The notes: generated by a model from the letters alone, not told the origin. A stretch of DNA of 29,949 nt from Parapedobacter sp964613725 (GCA_964613725.1 CAZTJY010000037.1:1-29949); one strand, 5' to 3'; counted from the stretch's first letter, positions 8,794-16,812 are shown. Program-made: numbers and translations.

Positions 8794-9990
8794 TTAAACC
8801 AGTTTCTGGTGAGTTTTCCACCACAGATCGGGCATTTCGCCAGCTACCGCAGTCTGATAGTCCTCGTACCGGCAAGGCACCAGATGGTATCGTTCATTGA
8901 CCGACTTCGACCCCGAGTAAGGCACTTGCATCCACCAACGGTCCGATTTCTTGCTCTTCACAAAAACCAGTTCATAGGCATCGTTATGGACACTGGTGCG
9001 GTAGGTGATGTAGGCCGACTTGGGCACTAGCGGCGCGTCGTTTTTGCGGTTGTAAAACCCGTCGATAAAATACCAGATCATCTGGGCCAACAGCATGGCC
9101 GTCTGGCCCCGGTGGTCGAGCGTGGGATTGAATTCATAGAAACCAATCGAGGTAAGCTTGTCGCTCATTCCCGCATACCGGCAGATCCGGCACGCTTCGT
9201 CGCCATACAAGCCGTTGGCTGTTGCATGCGCATTGCCAGGTGCATCGGAATACCGGATGGCCCCCAAATCGAAACTCAGCATGTCGGCCGACCGAATTAC
9301 AGGCTCTACTTGGTCGACTTGCCCAGCAATCATGCCCAGTCGCACCGCATTGAAGTACAGCTTCTCGTACATAGCGATGGATTCCTTACTGACGAAATAT
9401 GTCTGGTACGCCAGGTTGTTCAGGTTGAACAAATAATCGGGCTCGTGCAGGATGATGTGGTTGATGTATGTCTGTGCATTCAACGGCGCATTCTCCGTTT
9501 GTTCCTGATCGATGTCGAACCGTGAATCCACGATCGAGACATCCACGCGCTGTTCGAGCTTTTCATACGCCAAGTACTGCGCGTAGGTGATGTCTTGCCC
9601 ACCGCCGATGATAATCGGAACGATACCTGATTTAATGAGTTCCTCGCAGACCGTCTTCACAGCGGCATAGGTATCCGTCACTGTCTCCCCCGCACGGATA
9701 TTACCAAGATCGGCCAGCCGCAGTTTATATTCGCCTTGATAGAGTCCATACAGGCTATTCCTAACGGCATCCGCCCCTTCAGCACAGCCCAGGTTCCCAA
9801 CCGCCATCCGGTCGTCGAACACACCAAACAGGGCCAGATCAGGTTTCTCTTGTTCGAGGTCTGGGAAATCATGGTCATGCAGACGAATGGAAGCGCCGAT
9901 CTGCGACCGGAAAAACCCCGTGCCTGGTGTGAAATCCTTGGGGGAAATAGACGAAAAGAAAACCGATAAGGACATGTGGCAAATATCCAT
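8794..9990 (-). CDS. Arginase/formimidoylglutamase-fold protein with substituted metal ligands
   Basis: A 398-residue arginase-superfamily protein of the kind usually labelled formimidoylglutamase in Bacteroidota. The fold landmarks are clear, but the metal sites are altered. The GGDHS loop reads GGGQD, with Gln132 in place of the first ligand His. The DAHxD motif reads DSRFD (Asp155, Arg157, Asp159; His replaced by Arg). The SxDxD motif reads SFDLG (Asp241, Gly243; second Asp lost). Three of six expected ligands are thus absent, so ordinary Mn-dependent ureohydrolase activity is doubtful. No hut genes are nearby. A second ATG at 9975 is an equally good start; residue numbers here count from 9990. 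Only 14 bases separate it from the divergent epimerase frame. Confidence 0.88.
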   Translation of the reverse strand: MDICHMSLSVFFSSISPKDFTPGTGFFRSQIGASIRLHDHDFPDLEQEKPDLALFGVFDDRMAVGNLGCAEGADAVRNSLYGLYQGEYKLRLADLGNIRAGETVTDTYAAVKTVCEELIKSGIVPIIIGGGQDITYAQYLAYEKLEQRVDVSIVDSRFDIDQEQTENAPLNAQTYINHIILHEPDYLFNLNNLAYQTYFVSKESIAMYEKLYFNAVRLGMIAGQVDQVEPVIRSADMLSFDLGAIRYSDAPGNAHATANGLYGDEACRICRYAGMSDKLTSIGFYEFNPTLDHRGQTAMLLAQMIWYFIDGFYNRKNDAPLVPKSAYITYRTSVHNDAYELVFVKSKKSDRWWMQVPYSGSKSVNERYHLVPCRYEDYQTAVAGEMPDLWWKTHQKLV

Positions 9991-9999
9991 TTATTACCT

Positions 10000-10007
10000 T
10001 ACTTTTG
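10000..10007 (+). promoter_or_regulatory. Possible -7 promoter box for the epimerase gene
   Basis: TACTTTTG matches the Bacteroidota primary-sigma -7 consensus TAnnTTTG. I see no convincing TTTG at the right distance upstream; the nearest resemblance is TGTG at 9975. If real, transcription would begin near 10013, downstream of the TTG at 10005, making GTG at 10038 the initiator. Confidence 0.3.
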
Positions 10008-11012
10008 AAAGCATTATTATCAAACTATACTGAGACGGTGGTTTTAGTAACAGGAGGAACGGGTTTTCTTGGATCGATACTCATCAAACGATTACTCGCA
10101 TCGGGTGTAGCCGTCCGGGCCACGAAACGGAGAACGTCGGTTATTCCACCGGAACTCACGGGCCTACCGGCCCTGACCTGGATGGATGCAGACGTCAATG
10201 ATTTCTTTGCGTTAAGCGATGCATTTGACGGTGTGTCGAAGGTTTACCACTGCGCGGGTATGATATCGTACCATCCGGCCGATCGACAACAGTTGATGAC
10301 GGTGAACGTAGCCGGCACGGCCAATATAGTCAGCTTAGCTTTGCAGCACCACGTGCGGCTATTGCATGTCAGCTCCATCGCTGCGATCGGGCAGCCAAAG
10401 CATGGCGGCGAGGCAACTGAAGCGGATCTCTGGGAATATACGCCCGGCCAACTCGGCTATGCCGTTGCCAAGTATGAAGGCGAAATGGAAGTATGGCGCG
10501 GTATCGCCGAGGGGTTGGACGCGGTGATCGTCAACCCATCCCTCATTATCGGGGCGTCGGCTCGGACTGAAGGCAGTGACAGCAGTGGAGCGATCTTTGC
10601 GATGCTTCACAACGGACTTAATTTTTATACTGACGGGTCCATAGGCCTCATCGATGTGGAAGATACCGCCAAGGCCATGGTACTACTTATGGACCATCCC
10701 GCTATCAGTGGCCAGCGATTCGTTTTGAGCAATGTCAACATGACCTACCGAGCACTCCTTGCACAGTGCAGCGCCCATTTGGGCAGGCCAGCACCTAAAC
10801 ACCGGGCAAGACCCTGGATGCTTAGCGTCGCTTGGCGTGCTGCAGGCGTATTGGCATTTTTTACCGGTAAACGTCCCTTGATTACCCGCGAGACCGCTAG
10901 GTCGGCGCGCCAGCGGTTACAGTTCTCTAACCGGAAAATAGTCGCCGCCACCGGGATGGTATTCAAGCCTATCGAACAAACGCTGAAGGAAATTTGTAAA
11001 ACGTTGAAATAA
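10005..11012 (+). CDS. NAD-dependent epimerase/dehydratase (extended SDR)
   Basis: An extended short-chain dehydrogenase/reductase of about 335 residues. The N-terminal nucleotide-binding motif is VLVTGGTGFLG, the middle has HVSSIAAIG with the catalytic Ser region, and the Tyr-Lys pair is in YAVAK. Such proteins act on nucleotide sugars or on small aldehydes and ketones; the substrate cannot be read here. The start is uncertain: the longest frame begins with TTG at 10005, with no in-frame ATG near, while GTG at 10038 would place the initiator right before the first beta strand (MVLVTGG), as is normal for the family. A TAnnTTTG box lies across the TTG, which also favours 10038. The phosphatase gene follows 9 bases after the stop, so the two are probably co-transcribed. 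Confidence 0.9.
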   Translation: MKALLSNYTETVVLVTGGTGFLGSILIKRLLASGVAVRATKRRTSVIPPELTGLPALTWMDADVNDFFALSDAFDGVSKVYHCAGMISYHPADRQQLMTVNVAGTANIVSLALQHHVRLLHVSSIAAIGQPKHGGEATEADLWEYTPGQLGYAVAKYEGEMEVWRGIAEGLDAVIVNPSLIIGASARTEGSDSSGAIFAMLHNGLNFYTDGSIGLIDVEDTAKAMVLLMDHPAISGQRFVLSNVNMTYRALLAQCSAHLGRPAPKHRARPWMLSVAWRAAGVLAFFTGKRPLITRETARSARQRLQFSNRKIVAATGMVFKPIEQTLKEICKTLK

Positions 11013-11021
11013 TAACATACA

Positions 11022-12314
11022 TTGGAGAATTACTACATCATTGATTTTGACAGCACCTTCACCCAAGTGGAGGCCTTGGATGAACTGGCCCGTATATCGC
11101 TGGCCGACCACCCGGCCAAAGAGCTGGTTTATGAAGAAATAGAACGCCTTACCAACTTATCGATGAACGGCCAGCTGTCGTTCCGCGAAAGCCTTGCCGC
11201 ACGTGTTAAACTATTGCAGGCCAATCGGGAGCACCTCGCCAAGCTGATTTGGGTGTTGAAAAAGAAAGTATCGCGCTCCTTTTCGCGTAACAAAGAATTC
11301 TTCAAAAAGAATGCTGACAGTGTACTGATCGTTTCCGGTGGGTTCAAGGAATTCATCTTCCCCGTGGTAATCCCCTACCACATCAAAAAGGAAAATGTGT
11401 ATGCTAATACGTTTACGTTTGACGAATCGGGCAACATCACGGGATACGACGAAGGCAACCCCCTGTCGGAAGAGGGGGGCAAGGTGAAGCTCCTGCAGCA
11501 ACTGCAATTGCCCGGCAAAATCTATGGCATCGGGGACGGCTATTCCGATTTCCAGCTGAAGGAGTCGGGGCTTATCGAGCGCTTCTTCGCCTTTACCGAA
11601 AACATCGAGCGCAAAAGCGTATCGGAAAAGGCCGACCATGTAACCCCCAGCTTCGACGAGTTCCTGTACGTGAACGACCTACCACGTGCTATTTCGTACC
11701 CTAAAAACCGCATCCTCTGCCTCATCGTGGGTGATGTGCCGGAAATTGCCGCGCACATCCTCAAACGGGATGGTTTTTCCATCCGTACCAAGCAGACTTT
11801 CGAAGAGAAGTACGTCAAGGATGTGGGTATGCTACTGTTGGGCAAGGATGTGGTACTGGCTGATGAGCAATTGGCCGGGGCCGATAAACTCAAAGTGATT
11901 GGCTACCTGGGCGACAGCAAGCAGCGCGTAAACCGCGAAATCTGCAATGAAAAGGGGATCGTCCTTTTCGACGATAAAAAAAACAAGAAACGAAATAATG
12001 AATTCATCCCGCGCCGCATGGCCGAATTCATTAATAAGGGTGACACCTACCTCAGCAGGAACTTCCCCGGTCTGTCCTTACCTAAAATGGACAAGGCCCA
12101 CCGGCTACTGCATATCCACCGCAACGTGCCGGGGGTGATGGCCCAAATCAACAGGGTTTTTGCAGAGAACAACATCAATATCGTCGCCCAGTTCCTTGTG
12201 ACCAAAGGCGATATCGGCTACGCTGTAACGGATGTGGAATCGCAGTACGACAAACAATTGCTGCGGCAGTTGCGGCAGATCGACAATACGATAAAATTTA
12301 GGGTGCTGTATTAA
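11022..12314 (+). CDS. Phosphoserine phosphatase (HAD-IB) fused to a SerA-like tail without the NAD-binding domain, plus ACT domain
   Basis: A 430-residue fusion. Residues 1 to about 215 are a SerB-like HAD phosphatase: DFDST (nucleophile Asp8, acid Asp10), LIVSGGF, the Lys in GGKVKLL, and GDGYSDFQL. From about 226 (YPKNRI) the sequence resembles the N-terminal substrate-domain half of 3-phosphoglycerate dehydrogenase, up to GIVLFDDKK at about 313-321. The Rossmann NAD-binding domain is then missing, and the sequence passes through NFPGLSLPK to a C-terminal ACT domain (about 359-430, HRLLHIHRNVPGVMAQIN, ending IKFRVLY) typical of SerA. It probably makes serine from phosphoserine, with the ACT part possibly binding serine as a regulator (inference). 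The start is TTG at 11022; an in-frame stop at 11013 excludes anything further upstream. Confidence 0.9.
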   Translation: MENYYIIDFDSTFTQVEALDELARISLADHPAKELVYEEIERLTNLSMNGQLSFRESLAARVKLLQANREHLAKLIWVLKKKVSRSFSRNKEFFKKNADSVLIVSGGFKEFIFPVVIPYHIKKENVYANTFTFDESGNITGYDEGNPLSEEGGKVKLLQQLQLPGKIYGIGDGYSDFQLKESGLIERFFAFTENIERKSVSEKADHVTPSFDEFLYVNDLPRAISYPKNRILCLIVGDVPEIAAHILKRDGFSIRTKQTFEEKYVKDVGMLLLGKDVVLADEQLAGADKLKVIGYLGDSKQRVNREICNEKGIVLFDDKKNKKRNNEFIPRRMAEFINKGDTYLSRNFPGLSLPKMDKAHRLLHIHRNVPGVMAQINRVFAENNINIVAQFLVTKGDIGYAVTDVESQYDKQLLRQLRQIDNTIKFRVLY

Positions 12315-12888
12315 ATGTCCATATCCGGGTAGGCGTGAGGCATAAATCCATCGCTACATCATGCGCGGATACGTCATTGATGGCTTCCACCGCTTCAAAT
12401 AACGATAATCCGATTTTCCGGACGGTTTGGCGGCATTCGGCCAGAAACCGGTCGTAATACCCTTTGCCATAGCCTACGCGGTTTCCCAGCTCGTCAAATG
12501 CCAATAGGGGTAAAAATACCGCATCGATTTCCTGCGGTTGCACAGCGGTTCCGGTGACTGGTTCCGGTATCCCCCAATGGTTCTGCACGAGCTCGGTATT
12601 TGCATCCCAAATGAGGTGTTTCATCTCATGCGTACCCGGCTCCGTTTTTGGAAGCACGATGCGCATATCGGGATAGCGCTGCCTCAGCCGACCAGCAATC
12701 GCGAAGGTATCGGGTTCTTTGTTGCCGGCAATCGGCAGGAATAGGTGTATTGTCTGTGAAGGCCCGAATTCCAGCGCATCCACTTGCATCATCAATTGAT
12801 CATGCAATTGATGAAATTTCTCTGTTGAAAGGCCTATCCGCTTTTCACGGTATATCTTGCGCAGTGCTTGTTTCGTAGACGGACCCAT
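12298..12888 (-). CDS. 5-formyltetrahydrofolate cyclo-ligase
   Basis: A 196-residue member of the YgfA/Fau (MTHFS) family, which uses ATP to convert 5-formyltetrahydrofolate to 5,10-methenyltetrahydrofolate. The N-terminal Lys/Arg-rich helix (ALRKIYREKR) is the usual nucleotide-contact start, and the C-terminal signature is GNRVGYGKGYYDRFLA. Length is normal. It lies 18 bases downstream of efp on the same strand and so is likely transcribed from the efp promoter. Its 3' end overlaps the convergent phosphatase fusion by 17 bases. Confidence 0.95.
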   Translation of the reverse strand: MGPSTKQALRKIYREKRIGLSTEKFHQLHDQLMMQVDALEFGPSQTIHLFLPIAGNKEPDTFAIAGRLRQRYPDMRIVLPKTEPGTHEMKHLIWDANTELVQNHWGIPEPVTGTAVQPQEIDAVFLPLLAFDELGNRVGYGKGYYDRFLAECRQTVRKIGLSLFEAVEAINDVSAHDVAMDLCLTPTRIWTFNTAP

Positions 12889-12906
12889 TTGGCGCAGCGC
12901 TCGAAA

Positions 12907-13467
12907 CTATTTCACGCGCTCCACGTAGGCACCGGAACGTGTATCTACTTTCACTTTATCCCCTTGGTTGATAAAAAGAGGTACCTTGATTTCCACCCCC
13001 GTTTCTACCGTGGCATTTTTCAGTGCATTGGTTGAGGTATCCCCTTTTACCGCAGGTTCCGTATAAGTGATTTCCAGTTCCACAGTTGTCGGCGCCTGTG
13101 CCATAATCGGTTCTTCACTCTCCATGGCGACCAACACCTGCATGCCCTCTTTCAGAAACCGCGCTGAATCTCCGAAAAGCTGCTTCGGGATATTGAATTG
13201 TTCGAACGAGGTATTATCCATCACCACAAAGGTATCACCATCTTCATAAAGATATTGATAGTCGCTGGTTTCCACCCGCGCAATCTCGACTTCCTCATCG
13301 GTTCGGAAACGGTATTCGACCAGTTTCCCTGTTTTAACGTTCCGCATCTTGGCTTGGTAGAATGCCCGCAAGTTGCCGGGGGTCCGATGGATGTATTCCT
13401 CCACGGATACCAATTCACCATTGAAGCGCAAAATATTACCACTTTTTACATCTGAAGCTTTGGCCAT
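12907..13467 (-). CDS. efp: Translation elongation factor P
   Basis: A 186-residue EF-P, which enters the ribosomal E site and helps peptide-bond formation at proline runs. The three OB-like domains are complete, with the C-terminal signature near DTSTNALKNATVETG and the end at GAYVERVK. The tip of the domain I loop reads HRTPGNLRAF: the residue following PG, where E. coli has the beta-lysylated Lys34, is Asn32. Rhamnosylated EF-Ps have Arg there and Bacillus has Lys, so none of the known modifications can occur at this position. The promoter is described separately. The cyclo-ligase gene follows 18 bases downstream. Confidence 0.97.
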   Translation of the reverse strand: MAKASDVKSGNILRFNGELVSVEEYIHRTPGNLRAFYQAKMRNVKTGKLVEYRFRTDEEVEIARVETSDYQYLYEDGDTFVVMDNTSFEQFNIPKQLFGDSARFLKEGMQVLVAMESEEPIMAQAPTTVELEITYTEPAVKGDTSTNALKNATVETGVEIKVPLFINQGDKVKVDTRSGAYVERVK

Positions 13468-13488
13468 AATCTATCGTATAATACGGTA

Positions 13489-13519
13489 CAAACTTAGATA
13501 AAGTTGCTTAAAAACGCAA
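13489..13519 (-). promoter_or_regulatory. Primary-sigma promoter of efp
   Basis: On the minus strand a -7 box TAAGTTTG (13489-13496) fits TAnnTTTG exactly, with TTG (13517-13519) 20 bases upstream as the -33 element. The predicted transcript starts about 17 bases before the efp ATG. The -33 box lies in an inverted repeat (AAAGTTGC at about 13500-13507, GCAACTTT at about 13516-13523) that could be an operator. Confidence 0.55.
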
Positions 13520-13548
13520 CTTTACTCACATCCAACCTGTTTTCATTG

Positions 13549-13601
13549 GCGCTCATGAGCGCTTGCGCGGTTATCGTTCTCCGCTGCCGTTAAAAGGCAG
13601 C
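13549..13601. repeat. Palindrome and stem-loop between the propeller regulator and efp
   Basis: Two inverted repeats lie in the 158-base gap. GCGCTCATGAGCGC at 13549-13562 is a perfect 14-base palindrome. GCTGCC/GGCAGC at 13583-13588 and 13596-13601 encloses a 7-base loop, about 25 bases past the stop of the regulator gene. Neither is followed by a T-run on the minus strand, so an intrinsic terminator is not supported. The stem-loop may still mark the 3' end of that transcript. Confidence 0.4.
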
Positions 13602-13625
13602 ACTATTTCGAAAACATAACAAAGG

Positions 13626-16526
13626 TTACACCTCCATCAGGAACTCCGTCAGGTTCTTATTCGGGGTAAGGTTCAATTTTTTCCGCAACCGGTACCGCCG
13701 AATCTCCACGCCGCGCGTGGTGATGTTAAGTAGCGATGCGATTTCCTTACTGCTCATGTTCATGCGCAGGTAAGCACAGAGCTTCATGTCGTTAGGTACG
13801 AGCTCCGGATAGTCTGCCTTGAGCTTTTTGAAGAAATTCTCATGGGCCTCATTGAAACTCTTCTCGAAAACGTGCCAATCGCGTTCGTCGCTACGGGCAT
13901 CTTCAATGATTTTATTGATTTTACGGAGTTGTTCATTCGATAATTTCCGCCCTTCTCCATCGCGCAACTGAAGCAGCTCATCGTGCACATTGTTTAGCAG
14001 TTCGTTTTTGTAGACGATACTCATGGTGGTATTGGCTAGTTCTCGGTTCTTGCTGGCCAGTTCCCGTTCCAGTTGTTCATTCTTTAGCTTAACCAAGCGT
14101 TGTTCGTTTTCCTCAGTTTCCTTCGCGAGTATTTCGCGCTGTTTCTTCGCCATGTTGGCCTGTATAAGCTCTCGGTGCTTCCGTATTTTGCGACGGTACC
14201 AACTCCGGCCGGCAATCAGTACAATAATTAAAATCAGCGCATACACCACCCAGGCTGGCCAGGAGAGCCACCAAGGGGGATTAATGGAAAACCGCAGCGC
14301 AGCGGTATCCGAAACCGTCCCATCGGCGGTCCTTGCGCGCACCTTAAACGTATAGTCCCCCTGTTTCAGGTTAGTAAACTCTTTCTGGGCGGCCTCGCTC
14401 CATTCGGACCAGGTGCGGGAATACCCTTCAAGGTAAAATTGGTACTGTAGTGGTATAGCGCTATACCAGGGAAGAGCATAGCTGATGCGGATGTTGTTAT
14501 GGCGGAATGGGATTTCGGGGTTAGTGTCGATGGTATACCATCGGTCCGAAAGGCTATCGGTGATATTGCTCATTGCCCGTATAAGTGGCGACGGGAGCGC
14601 CTGTTTCTTCGCCGTTACCGTATCGGAGGCTTGGTAAATGGCAAAACCATCATCTAAGCTGATGAGGTAGAGGTCATCCCGGACCCGGTTGATACTTTCA
14701 TAAAACTTCATCATCCGTCCACTGAGGGTGGCAAACCGTGTGGAATCTACCCGGACCTCGCCCTTTGGGCCGAAATAGACCAAGGCGATCCGCGCACGAT
14801 TGATAAACCAGTACCGATTGCTATCGGCAAGGATTACACGATTGGAAAAAGCGAAAGACCCAAGCTGCCCGTTAAGCTGGTGATAGGGATAAAACCCATC
14901 GGTGATTTCATCATGGCGATAAAAACCACTGTCGGTCGCGAATACCGGACTACCGGCCAATGCCAACACATTAACAAACGTACTAGGAGGCAGTCCGCTT
15001 GTGGTATCGTATGCCTGCACGTCATTGACTTTCGTTAACGTTGCATCTAATGTGAGGTTACGCAACCCTTTGTAGCCGCTGGCCCACACGTTGGTAGGCG
15101 ATACCGGCACGATGAACTGGGTGGGGTCGTTGTACCCGCTTACGCGATTCAAAAACTGCCATCCCTGTGTTTTCCGTTCGAAAACGGCCAGGCCGGTATA
15201 GGTGCCCTGCAATAGGGTATTCGGCCTGCCGGCAGCCCGTTTGAGTGTCCAGCCACCCGTAACAGGCGATAGTTTCACGAGCCGGTTGCCCGACACCTTG
15301 AATGTGCCGTCGTTATGGCCGCACAACAACTCTCCGTCTACTACGGTAAGGTCCCATACCTGACCTTGGGACCCCGCTATTAGCGAAAATGAAAAGGGAT
15401 GGTAATTTTCATCAACAGACCAAGGGCTATAAAATAGGCCCTGGTTGGTGCCTAAGTAGATGTTGTCGTCGAAAATACGTGCTGCATAAACCGTACCGAT
15501 ACTGCCGGTATTATCTGCATAATAATACAGTGGTGCATTGATTTCAATCCGGTCTATCCCGTTGTCCAGTCCCACCCAAATGTTCCGCTGGTCATCCAGG
15601 TGCATGCCGAGTACCGTATTGTTTTGCAAGCCGTTGCCTTTGTGGACATGCTGTACGATATGGCCGGTTTCATCCACCACCACCACACCCTGCAGGATGG
15701 TGCCGAACGCGTAGTAGCGATCCAGCACTTTCAGTCCGTTATTGAGTTGCGCGGCCCGCAGTACCCCTTCGGCCGCATTATCCCACTTGCGGATGGTAGC
15801 TGTGCTATCCATAAGATACAATCCCGATTTGGATGTGCCTATCAGGGTCTCATTCGCGCCAAACGGCAACATGGACAGGACATTTGCGCCCTGCAATACG
15901 TCCTTGTCTTTGAGTGGCACCAGTTTATCGCCGGTAAGCTCATGGAGGCCGGAAGGAATCAACTCGATGAAGATACGGTCACGTACGTGGTGTAGGAAAA
16001 GAAACGGCTGGCCACCGCCCTTTACAGGATGGAGGCTATTATCTTCATAGATGTATATCGTCGAAAATGTTTGGAAGAGCACACGGTCGCCATCCACGAT
16101 GATCTTCCATACCTCATCGTGCGCCTGCTGCTCATCGTCGAGCAGTTGGCTGATCGATTGGTAACGCATCTGTTCATAGCCCGCATCCTCCCAATAACCA
16201 AACTCGCCTAAGCCACCAGTGTAAATGCGGCCCGCGCCATCTACCGCCACGCTCCGCACCGTGCTCTTATTAGGCAGCGGGTGAAGCGTCCAATATTGGC
16301 CATCAAAGACCAACAACCCATCGGCATTGGCAACATACATAATGCCATTTTCACCAGTAGCTACCGCCCAGTTCTGGTTGCCTGCTTTATAATCCGACTT
16401 AGTGTACTGCTGCACCAAAGGAGAGCCGATGCGTTGGATTTCCTGTGCTTGGCCAATAGTGGCCAACGCGGTACAGGCGAATGTAAGAATAGCCGCTCTT
16501 ATCGGTCTAACCATGTTTTCCGGCAT
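13626..16526 (-). CDS. Membrane-spanning beta-propeller (Y_Y_Y) sensor with LuxR-type DNA-binding domain
   Basis: A large one-piece sensor-regulator of about 966 residues. After a signal sequence (RAAILTFACTALATIGQAQ) come two-component-regulator-type propeller repeats over roughly 650 residues, with blade-like phrases such as GGLGEFGYWED and NIWVGLDNGIDRI. A Y_Y_Y domain follows (YQFYLEGYSRTWSEW, LKQGDYTFKVRA), then one membrane helix (WLSWPAWVVYALILIIVLIAG) and a charged coiled coil. The C-terminal LuxR/GerE-type helix-turn-helix contains SSKEIASLLNITTRGVEIRRYRLRKK. No histidine kinase or receiver domain is present, unlike hybrid two-component PUL regulators, so the periplasmic signal must reach DNA directly. 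The start at 16526 (MPENM) is chosen because a promoter box covers the region just upstream; 16514 is also possible. Targets are unknown. Confidence 0.92.
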   Translation of the reverse strand: MPENMVRPIRAAILTFACTALATIGQAQEIQRIGSPLVQQYTKSDYKAGNQNWAVATGENGIMYVANADGLLVFDGQYWTLHPLPNKSTVRSVAVDGAGRIYTGGLGEFGYWEDAGYEQMRYQSISQLLDDEQQAHDEVWKIIVDGDRVLFQTFSTIYIYEDNSLHPVKGGGQPFLFLHHVRDRIFIELIPSGLHELTGDKLVPLKDKDVLQGANVLSMLPFGANETLIGTSKSGLYLMDSTATIRKWDNAAEGVLRAAQLNNGLKVLDRYYAFGTILQGVVVVDETGHIVQHVHKGNGLQNNTVLGMHLDDQRNIWVGLDNGIDRIEINAPLYYYADNTGSIGTVYAARIFDDNIYLGTNQGLFYSPWSVDENYHPFSFSLIAGSQGQVWDLTVVDGELLCGHNDGTFKVSGNRLVKLSPVTGGWTLKRAAGRPNTLLQGTYTGLAVFERKTQGWQFLNRVSGYNDPTQFIVPVSPTNVWASGYKGLRNLTLDATLTKVNDVQAYDTTSGLPPSTFVNVLALAGSPVFATDSGFYRHDEITDGFYPYHQLNGQLGSFAFSNRVILADSNRYWFINRARIALVYFGPKGEVRVDSTRFATLSGRMMKFYESINRVRDDLYLISLDDGFAIYQASDTVTAKKQALPSPLIRAMSNITDSLSDRWYTIDTNPEIPFRHNNIRISYALPWYSAIPLQYQFYLEGYSRTWSEWSEAAQKEFTNLKQGDYTFKVRARTADGTVSDTAALRFSINPPWWLSWPAWVVYALILIIVLIAGRSWYRRKIRKHRELIQANMAKKQREILAKETEENEQRLVKLKNEQLERELASKNRELANTTMSIVYKNELLNNVHDELLQLRDGEGRKLSNEQLRKINKIIEDARSDERDWHVFEKSFNEAHENFFKKLKADYPELVPNDMKLCAYLRMNMSSKEIASLLNITTRGVEIRRYRLRKKLNLTPNKNLTEFLMEV

Positions 16527-16538
16527 CTTATTTATTGA

Positions 16539-16566
16539 CAAACATAACGATTTCGAAATTGCCAAA
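16539..16566 (-). promoter_or_regulatory. Promoter of the propeller/LuxR gene
   Basis: The minus strand has TATGTTTG at 16539-16546, a full match to TAnnTTTG. A TTTG at 16563-16566 could be the -33 box, but its 16-base spacing is shorter than usual. The predicted transcript starts near 16534, so the leader is about 8 bases to ATG 16526, or about 20 to ATG 16514. Confidence 0.45.
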
Positions 16567-16626
16567 AAAACTGCCGGGAACTTCGGTCAACAACTATTCA
16601 AAGTCTTCACAATGATTGGTAATATT

Positions 16627-16681
16627 AAAGGGTTTTTATAGGTATATAATAGGGTTTTCATAGGGACTTCATAGGGGCAAA
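16627..16681. repeat. Five ATAGGG-like elements at an exact 11-bp period
   Basis: On the plus strand, five consecutive 11-base units begin at 16627, 16638, 16649, 16660 and 16671. They start AAAGGG, ATAGGT, ATAGGG, ATAGGG and ATAGGG, with T/A-rich remainders. The conserved GG therefore recurs on one face of the helix. The array sits about 80-135 bases upstream of the -7 box of the propeller/LuxR gene and downstream of the terminator of the TonB receptor gene. It looks like a multi-site protein-binding array, or phased curved DNA. The rest of the 314-base gap (16527-16840) is AT-rich, with only the promoter and terminator recognised. Confidence 0.6.
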
Positions 16682-16777
16682 CACTTTTAATATCCTAATT
16701 ATATATTAATTATATCCGTTTAACTTTTTAATATTATCGAGACATAGTAGCAAGTCGGTCTACAGTCTGTACCAAGA

Positions 16778-16812
16778 CAAAAAAACCGCCTCCGATTCGC
16801 ATCGGAGACGGT
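16778..16812 (-). terminator. Intrinsic terminator of the TonB receptor gene
   Basis: An 11-pair stem with one mismatch (16786-16796 with 16801-16811, loop of four bases) is followed on the minus strand by eight consecutive T (complement of the A-run at 16778-16785, one position interrupted at most by the read order). It lies about 30 bases after the receptor stop codon. Confidence 0.85.
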
